A stretch of 64,000 nucleotides of DNA from Clavaria fumosa (Eukaryota; Basidiomycota; Agaricomycetes; Agaricales; Clavariaceae), in contig OX637803.1 in the NCBI GenBank assembly GCA_951802425.1, positions 2,852,001 through 2,916,000 of the forward strand, in the 5' to 3' direction. Below the pieces are notes generated by a model. It worked only from the letters and a program-made list of their open reading frames with translations, did no database searches and had not been told where the DNA came from. Below are positions 10,699 through 21,155 of the stretch, one piece after another. Positions within the stretch are counted from its first letter, which is position 1. Each line of letters starts with the position of its first letter. The translations under genes and the position numbers were made by a program.

Positions 10699-13600
10699 GG
10701 TGTCTCCCCGATGCCAGAGACATATGGAGGATGGAAAGTGCTGGCAGAAAGACTCAATGCCCAGCAAAGGTGACTCAATGCGATAGTTGCAGAACAAGAC
10801 CTGCGACCCACCATGACCTTTCTGTGACCTTTTGTGACCCCTCTGCAGCACACTCTGGATGTGGCCATGGACCAGGGTTGGGCCCCAGCTGCTGAGAGAT
10901 GATGCTTCCAATGCCACCAGACTGGCCATGCTGTCCAATTCTACCCCCTGCCTGATATGCGTCCATAGGTCCCGAACCTGTGGAGTATCAGGTGCCCCCC
11001 TGAATGGCAGAGGACTACCAGAGAGAGATTGCACTGCTCTGAGCTCAACTGGAGCCATATGAGAGAGAGAGGAGGGCTCTGGCTGGAGAGAAGAGTTGTT
11101 CCAGCCCCCATTCTGTCCCTGTGCCTGCAGCAAGTATACCAAAGTATACTATCTTGCAGTGGAGACATACCTGAATTGGGGCTGAGGTGAAGGAGGAAGT
11201 GAGACTGGTAGAGTGCCCAACTATGGTGCAGCCGGAAGTGGGGAAACATGTGCCACAAGAGCTAGCCATCCAGGTGCACTTGGAGGCTCTCAGCACGGGC
11301 AAGTGGGCTACAATGAAGGCCCTTGTCAACTCAGGATGCACCAACTGCTTTGTGGACTTGGAGTGGGCAAAAAGAGTGGGACTGGAGTCATCTCCCCTGC
11401 TGAACCTGATCATGATGTACAATGTGGATGGGTCACAGAACAGAGAGGGTAAAATCCAGTATGGAATCAAGCTGCTGGTGATGATGGGTGACCATTGTGA
11501 ATGGATCCACTTCCTGCTAGGGAAGATCCAATCCCACAGGGTCATCCTTGGGCATGACTGGCTCAAGTGACACAACCCTGACATTGACTGGAATAAGGCA
11601 GAGCTGAGCCTTACCCACTGCCCCCCACAGTGCTCTCCATCCCCATGAGCCCCTGCACCCCCGAAAATGAGTACCCTCACATCTGCAAGTATTCTGGACA
11701 CCTGTTTTCCCAACTCTGGCCCTACCCCTGATTGGCCCAGCTGCTACCCTTCAGTCTTCAGTGAAGCAAAGTGGGATGAGCTTCCCCATTCCCGCCCGGA
11801 CTTTGACATTAAAATTGAGTTCAAGAAGGACCCTGGACACCTCTCCTCTAAGCTATACTCACTGATGCAAGAAGAGATGGAGGAGATGAACTGTTGGGTG
11901 GATGAGCAGCTGGCTTCTGGATGAATCTGGCCCTCGAAATCCCTGTATGCCAGCCCCTTCTTCTTCAAACATGAGAAGAACAAGCTGCAGGATCATTGAC
12001 TACTCAAGGCTGAATGCACACCTGATCAAGGACAAGTACCCCCTCCCCTGCATCTGAGACATGGTGGATATGCTTAAGGGAGCATCAATCTACTCTAAGA
12101 TTGATGCGAAGGGAGGTTTCCCATCCATGCAGGTCTGGCCAGAGCACCAGCACCATTGTGCCCTCTTGACACCTCGTGGACTCTTTGAACTGGCTGTCAT
12201 GTGGTTTGGACAGCAGAATGCACCAGCCACCTTCCAACATTTCATGAACCATGTGCTGAGGGAGGAGATTGTGGGAGGACATGTCTGAGCATATGTGGAT
12301 GATGTTATTGTGTTTGCAGAGGATCTGGCAACTCACTGGTACTGGATGGATCAGGTCCTGCAGAAGTTCAGGGAGAATGGGCTGCGCCTTAGACTCAGCA
12401 AGTGCAAGTTTGAGAAAGATGAGATCCTCTTCCTTGGGATGAAGATCTCCCACAACCATTTGGAACATGACCCAGCTAAAGGTGTGGCAATCCATAACTG
12501 GCCACAACTGAAAAATGTGAAAGAGGTCCAGAGGTTTAATGGGATGCTAAACTACCTCTGTTGGCACATCCCTCTGCCTGAGCTAAACCACTATTCCAGC
12601 TGACTGGGAAGGTTCTGTAGAAATGGGAGGAGGAGGAGGAAGCAGCTTTCCAAGATCTCTGCTTGGCTCTCATATTGGCCCCAGTCTTGGCTCTGCCACA
12701 GGACAAAGGGAAATGGAAGGCAGAGACAGATGCAAGCAACTTGGCAACCAGTGGAGTGCTCTTGCAGCAGCAGACAGACAGGACCTGGAGAGTCATAGAC
12801 TATATCTCCAAGGCCCTCACTGCCATGGAGAAGAACTATGATGTCTATGACAAGGAGTTCCTAGCTGTGATTTGGGCACTCTGTGAGTGGTGGGCCTACC
12901 TGATTGGGGTGGATGAGACTATCAAGATCTGGATGGACCATGCTAATCTCCAGTACTTCCGGAAGCCCCAGAAGTTGAAACCAAGACAGGTCCATTGGGT
13001 TGGGGAGCTCCAGTGCTTTGACTTTGAGATAAAGTATCACACCAGAAAGTCGAACATGAAGGCAGATGTGCTCTTGTGGAGGCCAGACTATGGGGACATG
13101 GTGGAGGAGGATGCCCCAGTACAGGTCTTTCCTGAGGCAGGGGTCTGTGTGTCATTCACATCAGAAATCGAGACGCTACTCCAGAAAAATAGTGCAGTAC
13201 ATGTACAGAAGCCAGAGGGGCTTGATGATGAGTGGACATGGGATTGGATGGGACTCTGGTGAAAGGGTGGGATCACATGGGTACCAGAGGAGGCCCATGA
13301 GGCAGTCCTTGCATTCAAGCATGACCTCCCCATGGCTGGACACCCTGAACCATGGAAGCTGAGGGCAGCATTGCTGAGGACCTATTGGTGGGTGGGCATG
13401 GTGAAAGATGCAGATCAGTATGCCCAGGGGTGTGAGACATGCCAGCAGACAAAGCCCAACTGCACCACTCCACCCACACCCTGTTCCCAATGGTCCCTGG
13501 TCAGTAATCACCTGGGATATTGTTGGGCCCCTCCTCTCACGTGGACGCAATGCCATCCTTGTCATTGTTGACAAGTTCACAAAGCAGACACTTCTGGAAG

Positions 13601-14067
13601 GGATTGGGCTTGACCTCACAGGACTCAGAGCAGCACGCCTCCTCCAGGACTGGGTATTCCATGACCATGGAGTGCCACATAAGGTTGTGAGTGACTGGGG
13701 ATCCCAGTTTGTGTCTCAATTCATGAAGGAGTTCTACTCCATGATATGAGTAAAAGCAAACCCAAGTACAGCCTTCCACCCACAGACTGATGGGCAGACA
13801 GAGTGGGCAAACCAGGAGATGGAGATCTGTCTCTGGGCCTATGTGGATCACCTGCAGGACAACTGGGCTGAGTGGTTGTCCACTGCCAAATTTGCCCTTA
13901 ACAACTGCGAGCACTCAGTGACAGGGCAGACACCCTTCTTCCTCAAGTATGGCTGAGACCCATGGAATGGGGGACTCCACCTGCCCACAGAGGTGAACCC
14001 AGCAGCAGATGAGTGGCTGGCTAAGCTCATGGAATCCCAAAGAGCAGCCAAAGAGGTGATGGAGAAA
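10699..14067 (+). mobile_element. CpG-decayed Gypsy-B copy, left part
   Basis: Homologous to the intact element from the end of gag to the end of the integrase. It resumes at 19643-19858 after the young insertion. Many stops break the frame. Compared with the intact copy, CpG sites are mostly TpG or CpA: CAGCGGACGAAGCC becomes CAGCAGACAAAGCC, and AAGCGGCACAACC becomes AAGTGACACAACC. RT, RNase H (ETDASNLATSG) and integrase remnants remain recognisable. It is a pseudogene with no product expected. Confidence 0.85.
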
Positions 14068-14358
14068 TGTTAGGATCGCTTATGTAAGCCATCCCAAAGT
14101 GCAGTTGTGGAGAAACTGGGGAGGGTTGTTGGAAGGTCACATGACCTGTGGCTGGGTCGGATTATGTAATCATGTAAGATCACATGACCTGGGGCCTGGG
14201 CGCATCACGTGATCCGAGGGTCCGAGCGTGGGAAAGTCGGCAAGTGCCGAAGCGTTCGCTATAAGTACTTTCGCTTTTCCTTTTTTGTACTCTTTTCCCC
14301 TTATCTTAGTATTGTCGTCATGACCTTACGCTTAAGTTGTGTGAGACCCAGTCTGATA
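14068..14358 (+). repeat. Gypsy-B 5' LTR, 291 bp
   Basis: Begins TGTTAGGATCG, ends GTCTGATA. It is identical to the 3' LTR except at one base (GCCGAAG here, GCCAAAG there). It holds a TATA-like TATAAGTA at about 14260. Preceded by AGAAA, the left target duplication. Confidence 0.95.
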
Positions 14359-14925
14359 TAATACTAAGATCCGCCCGTCCGCCCTAGCCCCGTGTCCTAA
14401 CCTGGCTAGCCTGGACCCTTAATCTCAAACTGTGACACATTGTCACAGCTCAGCCCCTATCATCCTCTTCTTCTTTACCCTGCCCGCAGTGTGTAACAGA
14501 ACTGCGTGAAATTTTTACTGTGTGTACATACACGTGACCAGACCCAGAGGAAGTCAACTGTGACCCTCCCCAAGTGATACCGAGTGCCAAAGGCCCGGAT
14601 CTCTATTTTACAGCTACGTACCAGTGAATCGCTTAGTGTACAGGGCAAGGAAAGCCCCTACATAGTCTTCTGTAGTTTCCTGGTCCAGTGGACAGAGCCC
14701 TTGCTCTGTGACCATTGTCAGAAGGGCACACGGGCAACTCATTAGGAGTTGTGGAGTGACCACCTGGGATACCATTCGTGCCCCACGTTAACAAAAGATT
14801 CATAGAATAAGAGTTCTATAGGTACATAAGTACCTAGAAGAGCAGCCTGAGAGGACAGGACTGTTAAGAGATCGAAGAAATCCTGAGTGCCGAAGGCCCG
14901 GAATTTTATTTTACAGTGCTATAGA
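14359..14925 (+). other. Gypsy-B leader (untranslated)
   Basis: 567 bp between the 5' LTR and the first in-frame ATG. No clear tRNA-complementary primer site follows the LTR. A segment near 14570-14610 (GAGTGCCAAAGGCCCGGA, then TTTTACAG) recurs at 14885-14916 just before the gag ATG; the second copy ends like a 3' splice site, so a spliced leader is possible. Confidence 0.5.
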
Positions 14926-17900
14926 ATGCTGGACCTAGCCGTTGCCCCCTTTGATGGGCAGAAAAGGAACTTCCGTACGTTCCTCCGATCCCTTCGCCTC
15001 CTGTTTATGGCGAACCCGACTACCTATGCTGTGGACCTGGTGAAGGTCCTCTTTGCTCTGAGCAAAATTGTTGGAGATGGATTCGCTGCAGAATGGGCGA
15101 ATATGAAGGCAGAAGAGATCCTGGGTAGTGGCGAGGCCGGAACCTGGGCAGAGTTTGTGGAGGAGATGAAGCGCGCATTCGATGACCCGAATGACCGTGC
15201 AACTGCCCTTGCCAATATTGCAGGGCTGAAACAGGGTGCCATGACAGCACCAGAGTTCTTCGCGAAATTCGAGATGCTGTTCCAACGGGCGAAGTTGAGT
15301 GCAGAGAAGGACTCAGGAATCCTAGTCCATTGGCTGGAGTTGAACCTGAGTAGGAGGTTGGTGGAGAGAATCTATGGTGTCTCCCCAATGCCAGAGACAT
15401 ATGGAGAATGGAAGGTGCTGGCTGAGAGGCTTGATGCCCAGCAAAGGCGACTGGATGGGATACTCACGGAACGGACACCGCGACCCACTGTGACCCCCGC
15501 GCGACCCACCGCGACCCTACCGCGACCTGCCGTGACCGTTTCGCGACCTCCTGTGACCCCTCTGCTGTGTACTCCAGATGTGGCCATGGCCCGAGGATGG
15601 GCCCCTGCTGATGAGAGATGTTGTTTCCGATGCCACCAGACTGGCCATGCTGTCCGTTTCTGCCCCCTGCCTGATACGCGTCCGCAGGTCCCAAGGGCCC
15701 AAACCCGGGCAGCACCATGTGCCCCCCAAATGGTGGAGGGATATGAGAAAGAGATTGCACGGCTCCGAGCCTGCATAGAGCTGTGTGAGAGAGAGAGGAG
15801 GACTCCCACTGGGGAGAAGAAGTGTGCCAGCCCCCTTTCCGTCCCTGTGCCTGCTGCAAGTATACCCCGATATACTATCTTGCAGCGGAGACATACCCGA
15901 ATTGGGGCTGAGGTGAAGGAGGAAGTGAGACTGGCAGAGCGCCTAACCAGAGTGCGGCCAGAAGTGCGGAAACATGTGCCACGAGAGCTAGCCATCCAGG
16001 TGCACTTGGAGGCTTTCAGCACTGGCAAAGGGACTACAATGAAGGCCCTTGTCGACTCAGGGTGCACCAACTGCTTCATGGATTTGGAGTGGGCAAAAGG
16101 AGTGGGACTGGAGCCATCTCTCCTGCTGAACCCAATCACCATGTATAATGTGGATGGGACACAGAACAGGAATGGAAAGGTCCGGTATGGGATAGAGGTG
16201 CTGGTGAGAGTTGGTGACCACCAGGAGCGGATCCACTTTCTGCTGGGAAAGACCCAGTCCCACAAGGTCATCCTTGGGCATGACTGGCTCAAGCGGCACA
16301 ACCCGGATATTGACTGGCAGAAGGCAGAGCTGAGCCTTACCCGCTGCCCCCCACAGTGTTCCCCATCCCCTCGAGCCCCTGCACCCCTGAAAACGAGTAC
16401 CCTCGCATCCACGAGTATTCTGGACACCCGTTTTCCCAACTCTGGCCCTACCCCCGATTGGCCCAGCCGCTACCCTTTGGTGTTTAGTGAAGTGAAGTGG
16501 GATGAACTTCCCCGCTCCCGACCAGACTTCGATATTAAGATCGAATTCAAAAAGGACCCTGAGCACCTCTCCTCCAAGCTGTATTCTTTGACACGGCAGG
16601 AGATGGTGGAGATGAACTGTTGGGTGGATGAGCAGCTTGCTTCTGGACGAATCCAGCCCTCGAAATCCCCGTATGCCAGCCCCTTCTTCTTCAAACATGA
16701 GAAGGACAAACTGCGGCCAATCATCGACTACTCGAGGCTGAATGCACACCTGATCAAGGACAAGTACCCCCTTCCCCGCATCCGAGACACAGTGGATGTG
16801 CTTAAAGGAGCGTCGATCTACTCTAAGATTGATGCAAAAGGAGGTTTCCCATCTATGCAGGTCTGGCCCGAGCACCAGCACCGCTGCGCCTTCCTGACAC
16901 CCCGTGGACTCTTCGAACCAGCTGTCATGTGGTTTGGACTGCAGAATGCCCCTGCCACCTTCCAACGCTTCATGAATCATGTGTTGAGGGAGGAGATTGC
17001 AGGAGGACATGTGAGGGCCTATGTGGATGATGTCATTGTGTTTGCAGAGGACTTGGCTACACACCGGTACTGGATGGATCGGGTCTTGAGGAAGTTTGGA
17101 GAGAATGGGTTGTGTCTCAAACTCAGTAAATGCGAGTTTGAGAAGAGTGAGATCATCTTCCTGGGGATGAAGATCTCCCACAACAGACTAGAGCATGATC
17201 CGGCCAAGGGTGCAGCAGTCCGAGATTGGCCACGTCCTAAGAATGTGAAGGATGTCCAGAGGTTCAATGGGATGCTGAACTACCTCCGCCGGCACATCCC
17301 GAATCTTTCTGCCCGGGCAAAGCCACTCTTCCGGCTGACTGGGAATGTTCCGTGGAAATGGGAGGAGGAGGAGGAAGCAGCCTTCCGAGATCTCCGCCAG
17401 GCACTTGTATCGGCCCCAGTCTTGGCTCTGCCTCAGGACAAAGGGAGATGGAAGGTAGAGACAGATGCAAGCAACTTGGCAACTGGTGGAGTGCTCTCGC
17501 AGCAGCAGGCGGATGGAACCTGGAGAGTTGTTGACTATATCTCCAAGGCCCTCACTGCAGCTGAGAAGAACTACGATGTGTACGACAAGGAGTTCTTGGC
17601 TGTGATTCGGGCACTTCACGAGTGGCGAGCATACCTCATTGGAGCAGAGGAGACGATCGAGATCTGGACAGACCATGCAAACCTCCAGTACTTCCGGAAG
17701 CCCCAGAAGTTGAAGCCGAGGCAGGTTCGTTGGGTTGGAGAGCTCCAGTGCTTTGACTTTGAGATAAAGTATCGCACTGGCAAGTCGAATACAAAGGCAG
17801 ATGCACTCTCCCGGAGACCGGACTATGGAGAGATGGTGGAGGAGGATGCACCAGTGCAGGTTTTCCTGGAAACGGAAGTCCGTGTGTCATTCACATCAGA

Positions 17901-19335
17901 AATGGAGACGCTACTCCAGAAAAATAGCACGGTACACATACAGAAGCCAGAGGAGCTTGATGATGAGTGGACACGAGATCGTGCTGGACTCTGGCGAAAG
18001 GGGATAGTCACTTGGGTCCCCCTAGGAGCTCGTGAGGCCGTTCTCGAGTTTGAGCATGACCTCCCCGCTGCTGGACACCCTGGGCCCCGGAAGTTGAGAG
18101 CAGCACTAGTGAAGGGTTATTGGTGGCCGGACATGGTAAAAGATGCGGATCGGTATGCCCAGGGGTGTGAGACATGCCAGCGGACGAAGCCTGACCGTAC
18201 CAAGCATGCTGCCCCACTGCACCCCCATCTGGTGCCCGATGGTCCCTGGTCGGTGATCTCATGGGACATAGTCGGTCCCCTCCCCCTCTCCCGTGGACAT
18301 AATGCCATCCTTGTTATTGTCGACAAATTCACGAAACGGACACTGCTCGAAGCAATTGGGCTCGACCTCACAGGACTTGGAGCGGCACGTCTCCTCCGGG
18401 ATCGAGTGTTTCGTGACCATGGAGTCCCTCACAAGGTTGTGAGTGACCGGGGGTCCCAGTTCGTGTCCCGCTTCATGAAGGAGTTCTACTCCATGATCCG
18501 GGTAAAAGCAAATCCAAGTACTGCCTTTCATCCGCAGACTGATGGACAGACGGAACGGGCGAACCAGGAGATGGAGATCTATCTCCGGGCTTACGTGGAC
18601 CATCTCCAGGATGACTGGGCTGAATGGTTGTCCACTGCGGAGTTTGCTCTTAATAATCGTGAGCACTCAGCAACAGGACAGACACCTTTCTTCCTCGATT
18701 ATGGACGACACCCATGGAATGGGGGGCTCCGGCCACCTTCTGAGGTGAACCCGGCAGTGGACGAGTGGATGGCTAAGCTCACGGAGTCCCGAAGAGCAGC
18801 CAAGGAGGCAATGGAAAAAGCAGTGGCAGCGATGAAGAAGAGCTACGATAAGGGGAAACGCCCAAGTCGGGAGTACTCTGAGGGAGATCTGGTCTGGCTG
18901 GATACTAGAAACTTGAAGATGGACTGGCCCTGTAAAAAGCTTGACAACAAGAGAGCAGGCCCCTTCGCAGTTGAGGAGAAGGTGGGACCTGCTGGGTATC
19001 ACCTCAAGCTCCCTCGGGCCTGGCACATCCATCGGGTCTTCAATGAGTTGCTGTTGACACCATACCACCCCCCTTCCTTCCCTTCTCAGAACCTGCCTCC
19101 CCCTCCGCCCCCTACGATTGATGATGACCACCTGGAGTATGATGTGGAGGCGATCCTTGATGTTAAGAAGGTGGGGTGTGGAGTGAGATACCTGGTGAAG
19201 TGGTTGGGATACCCTGTAGAGGAGAACACTTGGGAGCCACAACGGAACCTCACCAATGTGGCACTGCTTCTCCGGGACTTCTTCCTTGCTCACCCCGACA
19301 AGGCCAAGCTAGCTGGTCGGGACGCCCAGCCTTAA
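14926..19335 (+). CDS. Gypsy-B gag-pol polyprotein, intact
   Basis: 1469 aa, starting at the first ATG after an in-frame TGA at 14884. Order: gag; CCHC knuckle CFRCHQTGHAVRFC (about residues 233-246); protease LVDSGCTNCF; RT with LRPIIDYSRLN, FGLQNAPATFQRF and YVDDVIVF (about 699); RNase H (ETDASNLATGGVLSQQ); integrase zinc finger ending CETCQ; DDE core WDIVGPLPLSRG, VVSDRGSQFVSRF and HPQTDGQTERANQEME; C-terminal chromodomain (YLVKWLGYPVEENTWEP). All catalytic motifs seen are intact. It makes the particle, copies the RNA and integrates it; the chromodomain probably favours silent chromatin, consistent with insertion into an old copy. Confidence 0.95.
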   Translation: MLDLAVAPFDGQKRNFRTFLRSLRLLFMANPTTYAVDLVKVLFALSKIVGDGFAAEWANMKAEEILGSGEAGTWAEFVEEMKRAFDDPNDRATALANIAGLKQGAMTAPEFFAKFEMLFQRAKLSAEKDSGILVHWLELNLSRRLVERIYGVSPMPETYGEWKVLAERLDAQQRRLDGILTERTPRPTVTPARPTATLPRPAVTVSRPPVTPLLCTPDVAMARGWAPADERCCFRCHQTGHAVRFCPLPDTRPQVPRAQTRAAPCAPQMVEGYEKEIARLRACIELCERERRTPTGEKKCASPLSVPVPAASIPRYTILQRRHTRIGAEVKEEVRLAERLTRVRPEVRKHVPRELAIQVHLEAFSTGKGTTMKALVDSGCTNCFMDLEWAKGVGLEPSLLLNPITMYNVDGTQNRNGKVRYGIEVLVRVGDHQERIHFLLGKTQSHKVILGHDWLKRHNPDIDWQKAELSLTRCPPQCSPSPRAPAPLKTSTLASTSILDTRFPNSGPTPDWPSRYPLVFSEVKWDELPRSRPDFDIKIEFKKDPEHLSSKLYSLTRQEMVEMNCWVDEQLASGRIQPSKSPYASPFFFKHEKDKLRPIIDYSRLNAHLIKDKYPLPRIRDTVDVLKGASIYSKIDAKGGFPSMQVWPEHQHRCAFLTPRGLFEPAVMWFGLQNAPATFQRFMNHVLREEIAGGHVRAYVDDVIVFAEDLATHRYWMDRVLRKFGENGLCLKLSKCEFEKSEIIFLGMKISHNRLEHDPAKGAAVRDWPRPKNVKDVQRFNGMLNYLRRHIPNLSARAKPLFRLTGNVPWKWEEEEEAAFRDLRQALVSAPVLALPQDKGRWKVETDASNLATGGVLSQQQADGTWRVVDYISKALTAAEKNYDVYDKEFLAVIRALHEWRAYLIGAEETIEIWTDHANLQYFRKPQKLKPRQVRWVGELQCFDFEIKYRTGKSNTKADALSRRPDYGEMVEEDAPVQVFLETEVRVSFTSEMETLLQKNSTVHIQKPEELDDEWTRDRAGLWRKGIVTWVPLGAREAVLEFEHDLPAAGHPGPRKLRAALVKGYWWPDMVKDADRYAQGCETCQRTKPDRTKHAAPLHPHLVPDGPWSVISWDIVGPLPLSRGHNAILVIVDKFTKRTLLEAIGLDLTGLGAARLLRDRVFRDHGVPHKVVSDRGSQFVSRFMKEFYSMIRVKANPSTAFHPQTDGQTERANQEMEIYLRAYVDHLQDDWAEWLSTAEFALNNREHSATGQTPFFLDYGRHPWNGGLRPPSEVNPAVDEWMAKLTESRRAAKEAMEKAVAAMKKSYDKGKRPSREYSEGDLVWLDTRNLKMDWPCKKLDNKRAGPFAVEEKVGPAGYHLKLPRAWHIHRVFNELLLTPYHPPSFPSQNLPPPPPPTIDDDHLEYDVEAILDVKKVGCGVRYLVKWLGYPVEENTWEPQRNLTNVALLLRDFFLAHPDKAKLAGRDAQP

Positions 19336-19346
19336 GAGGGGGGTGA

Positions 19347-19637
19347 TGTTAGGATCGCTTATGTAAGCCATCCCAAAGTGCAGTTGTGGAGAAACTGGGG
19401 AGGGTTGTTGGAAGGTCACATGACCTGTGGCTGGGTCGGATTATGTAATCATGTAAGATCACATGACCTGGGGCCTGGGCGCATCACGTGATCCGAGGGT
19501 CCGAGCGTGGGAAAGTCGGCAAGTGCCAAAGCGTTCGCTATAAGTACTTTCGCTTTTCCTTTTTTGTACTCTTTTCCCCTTATCTTAGTATTGTCGTCAT
19601 GACCTTACGCTTAAGTTGTGTGAGACCCAGTCTGATA
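19347..19637 (+). repeat. Gypsy-B 3' LTR, 291 bp
   Basis: Same length and ends as the 5' LTR, with one G to A difference in a CpG. It is followed by the AGAAA target duplication at 19638-19642. Confidence 0.95.
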
Positions 19638-19642
19638 AGAAA

Positions 19643-19858
19643 GCAGCAGCAGCAATGAAAAAGAGCTATGATGTGGGAAAGTGCCTGAGTCATGAGTACT
19701 CTGAAGGGGATCTGGTCTGGCTGGACACTAGGAACTTGAAGATGGACCAGCCCTCTAAAAAGCTTGACAACAAGTGTGTAGGCCCCTTCATGGTCGAGGA
19801 GAAGGTGGGACTGGCTGAGTATCACCTCAAGCTCCCTCAGGCCTGGCGCATCCTCCCA
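19643..19858 (+). mobile_element. CpG-decayed Gypsy-B copy, right part
   Basis: Continuation of the 10699-14067 copy beyond the young insertion. It matches the integrase C-terminal region (MKKSYDVGK, then GDLVWLDTRNLKM) up to AGGCCTGGCGCATC, where homology stops. Confidence 0.85.
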
Positions 19859-19882
19859 CAATCTTCTACTGCTACTTTCCTG

Positions 19883-20222
19883 TGGCTTACATAAGCAATC
19901 CTAACATCACCCCCTTCTCAAGGCTGGGCATCTCGACCTGCCAACTCTGCTTTGTCAGGGTGTTGCCAGAAGAAGTCCTTGAGTGCCTGTGTGACATTAG
20001 TGAGGTTCTGGCAAGGCTCCCAAGTGTTCTCCTCAGCTGGGTACCAACCACTTCACTAAGTACCTCACCCCACACCCAACCTTCTTGACATCAAGGATTG
20101 CCTCAACATCATACTCCAAGTGGTCATCCTCGATTGTAGCAGGAGGTGGTGGTGGAGGATTCTGAGAGGGGAAAGAGGGGGGATGGTACAGTGTCAACAG
20201 CAGTTCATTGAAGACTCGATGG
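19883..20222 (-). mobile_element. Inverted Gypsy-B fragment (LTR start, purine tract, chromodomain)
   Basis: Read on minus, this is the 3' end of a Gypsy-B pol frame with the chromodomain region, then the purine tract, then the first 24 bases of the LTR (ending TAACA on plus at 19906). It is in opposite orientation to its neighbours, so it records a rearrangement or a separate, truncated insertion. Confidence 0.8.
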
Positions 20223-20449
20223 AGGTCGCAGATGACTCATGTGATCTGGACTGGCCAGCTTACCTAATACCCATGTCACATGACCTGGGCCTTTGGCGCA
20301 TCACGTGACGCACAAGGTCCGAGCGTGGGAACGCTGGGAAGTCCCGAAGCTCTCACTATATGTACTTCCAATTTTCCTGCTTTATACCCTTTTCCCCTTA
20401 TGTTAGTATTGTGACCCTGCATTTAAGTTGTGTGAGACCCAGTCTGATA
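20223..20449 (+). repeat. Diverged Gypsy-B LTR fragment
   Basis: Aligns with the last three quarters of the 291-bp LTR, from the TCACATGACCT region to GTCTGATA. It lacks the LTR start. It directly precedes the Myb-like ATG at 20459. Confidence 0.8.
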
Positions 20450-20458
20450 ACACTGGAA

Positions 20459-20584
20459 ATGGCTGCCAAGAAAGACAAATCTGCAACAAAATGGACATCA
20501 ACTGATGAAGCAACACTCATTCAAACCCTCCACACAGAGAAAGTGAATGGCAACAATCCCAAGCCAGTTGCATACACTGCCATC
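20459..20584 (+). pseudogene. Myb/SANT-like transposon-associated protein, N-terminal fragment
   Basis: The ATG at 20459 opens a reading frame beginning MAAKKDKSATKWTSTDEATL, then IQTLHTEKVNGNNPKP. This resembles the short Myb/SANT-like N-terminal domain of many agaricomycete proteins associated with PIF/Harbinger elements. The frame is cut after about 42 codons by the MITE at 20585. No continuation is recognised beyond the MITE. The family assignment is by recognition of the pattern and is not certain. Confidence 0.45.
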
Positions 20585-20769
20585 CATCAGGAAAAACCTC
20601 CCAAGCTAATTTCAATAATTTTCATAATTAGAGGTAATTAGGTTACCCTCCAATTTAATTAGCCTTATTAATAATTAGCCCTAATTAGAACTAGTTAGTG
20701 GTAATTAGATTGGAGGGTAACTTAATTAGCTCTAATTACAGAAATTAGCATAGGAGGTTTTTCCTGATG
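20585..20769. mobile_element. 185-bp palindromic MITE
   Basis: The two halves are imperfect inverted copies of each other: CATCAGGAAAAACCTCC at the left, its complement at the right end, and the arms continue inward through TTACCCTCCAAT. The loop is AT-rich. Because the end sequence itself is palindromic (CAT...ATG), the target duplication cannot be assigned. It disrupts the Myb-like frame. Confidence 0.85.
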
Positions 20770-21155
20770 TCCACCCCCCCACCTTCCTGTTTCCTGATAT
20801 TGCAATGCTGAGGGGACCCAGCAACAAGTTTTCAATCATATATCTGCCTTGCTAAATGCTTTTGCTCAAGGAATTCAGCAGGGTTGCAGATCTGCTACAC
20901 ACAGTACCCTTATTGATGCTTATAAGTTATAGTTATCATGATGCCAGACCACGTTTTGGGACCCAGAGTCATGTTGTGTTCAGACGTTGCAGAGAGAAGA
21001 ACATTTTATTTCTGCCAGACTCAAGCAACAGGGACAGCTCTAGCGCTGTTACTCGGACACCCTACAGTACGGGGATGGCGACAAGGGCGAAAAGGCTGAA
21101 GGTGAAAGTGAGATGTGTGTGTGTAACGAGCAACAAGTAGACGCACCAACCCAAT
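20770..21155. other. Unassigned sequence
   Basis: No gene or repeat could be supported. Short open frames occur on plus (20856-21140) but they resemble no known family and have no coding signature. Confidence 0.4.

Larger units (their letters stand above)
14068..19637 (+). mobile_element. Full-length young Gypsy-B chromovirus
   Basis: 5570 bp: 5' LTR, leader, one uninterrupted gag-pol frame, purine tract AAGAGGGGGGTGA (19334-19346), 3' LTR. AGAAA is duplicated at 14063-14067 and 19638-19642. It lies inside a decayed member of its own family. One LTR difference in 291 bp and an open polyprotein indicate a recent, probably competent element. Confidence 0.95.

Noticed and set aside
10699..14067. 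Classical RIP as the mutational process
   Set aside because: Ascomycete RIP favours CpA. The changes seen here are at CpG, which fits methyl-CpG deamination instead.
14690..14780. tRNA-like stretch in the Gypsy-B leader (GGTCCAGTGGACAGAGC)
   Set aside because: I could not fold a full cloverleaf with a recognisable T-loop; left as leader sequence.
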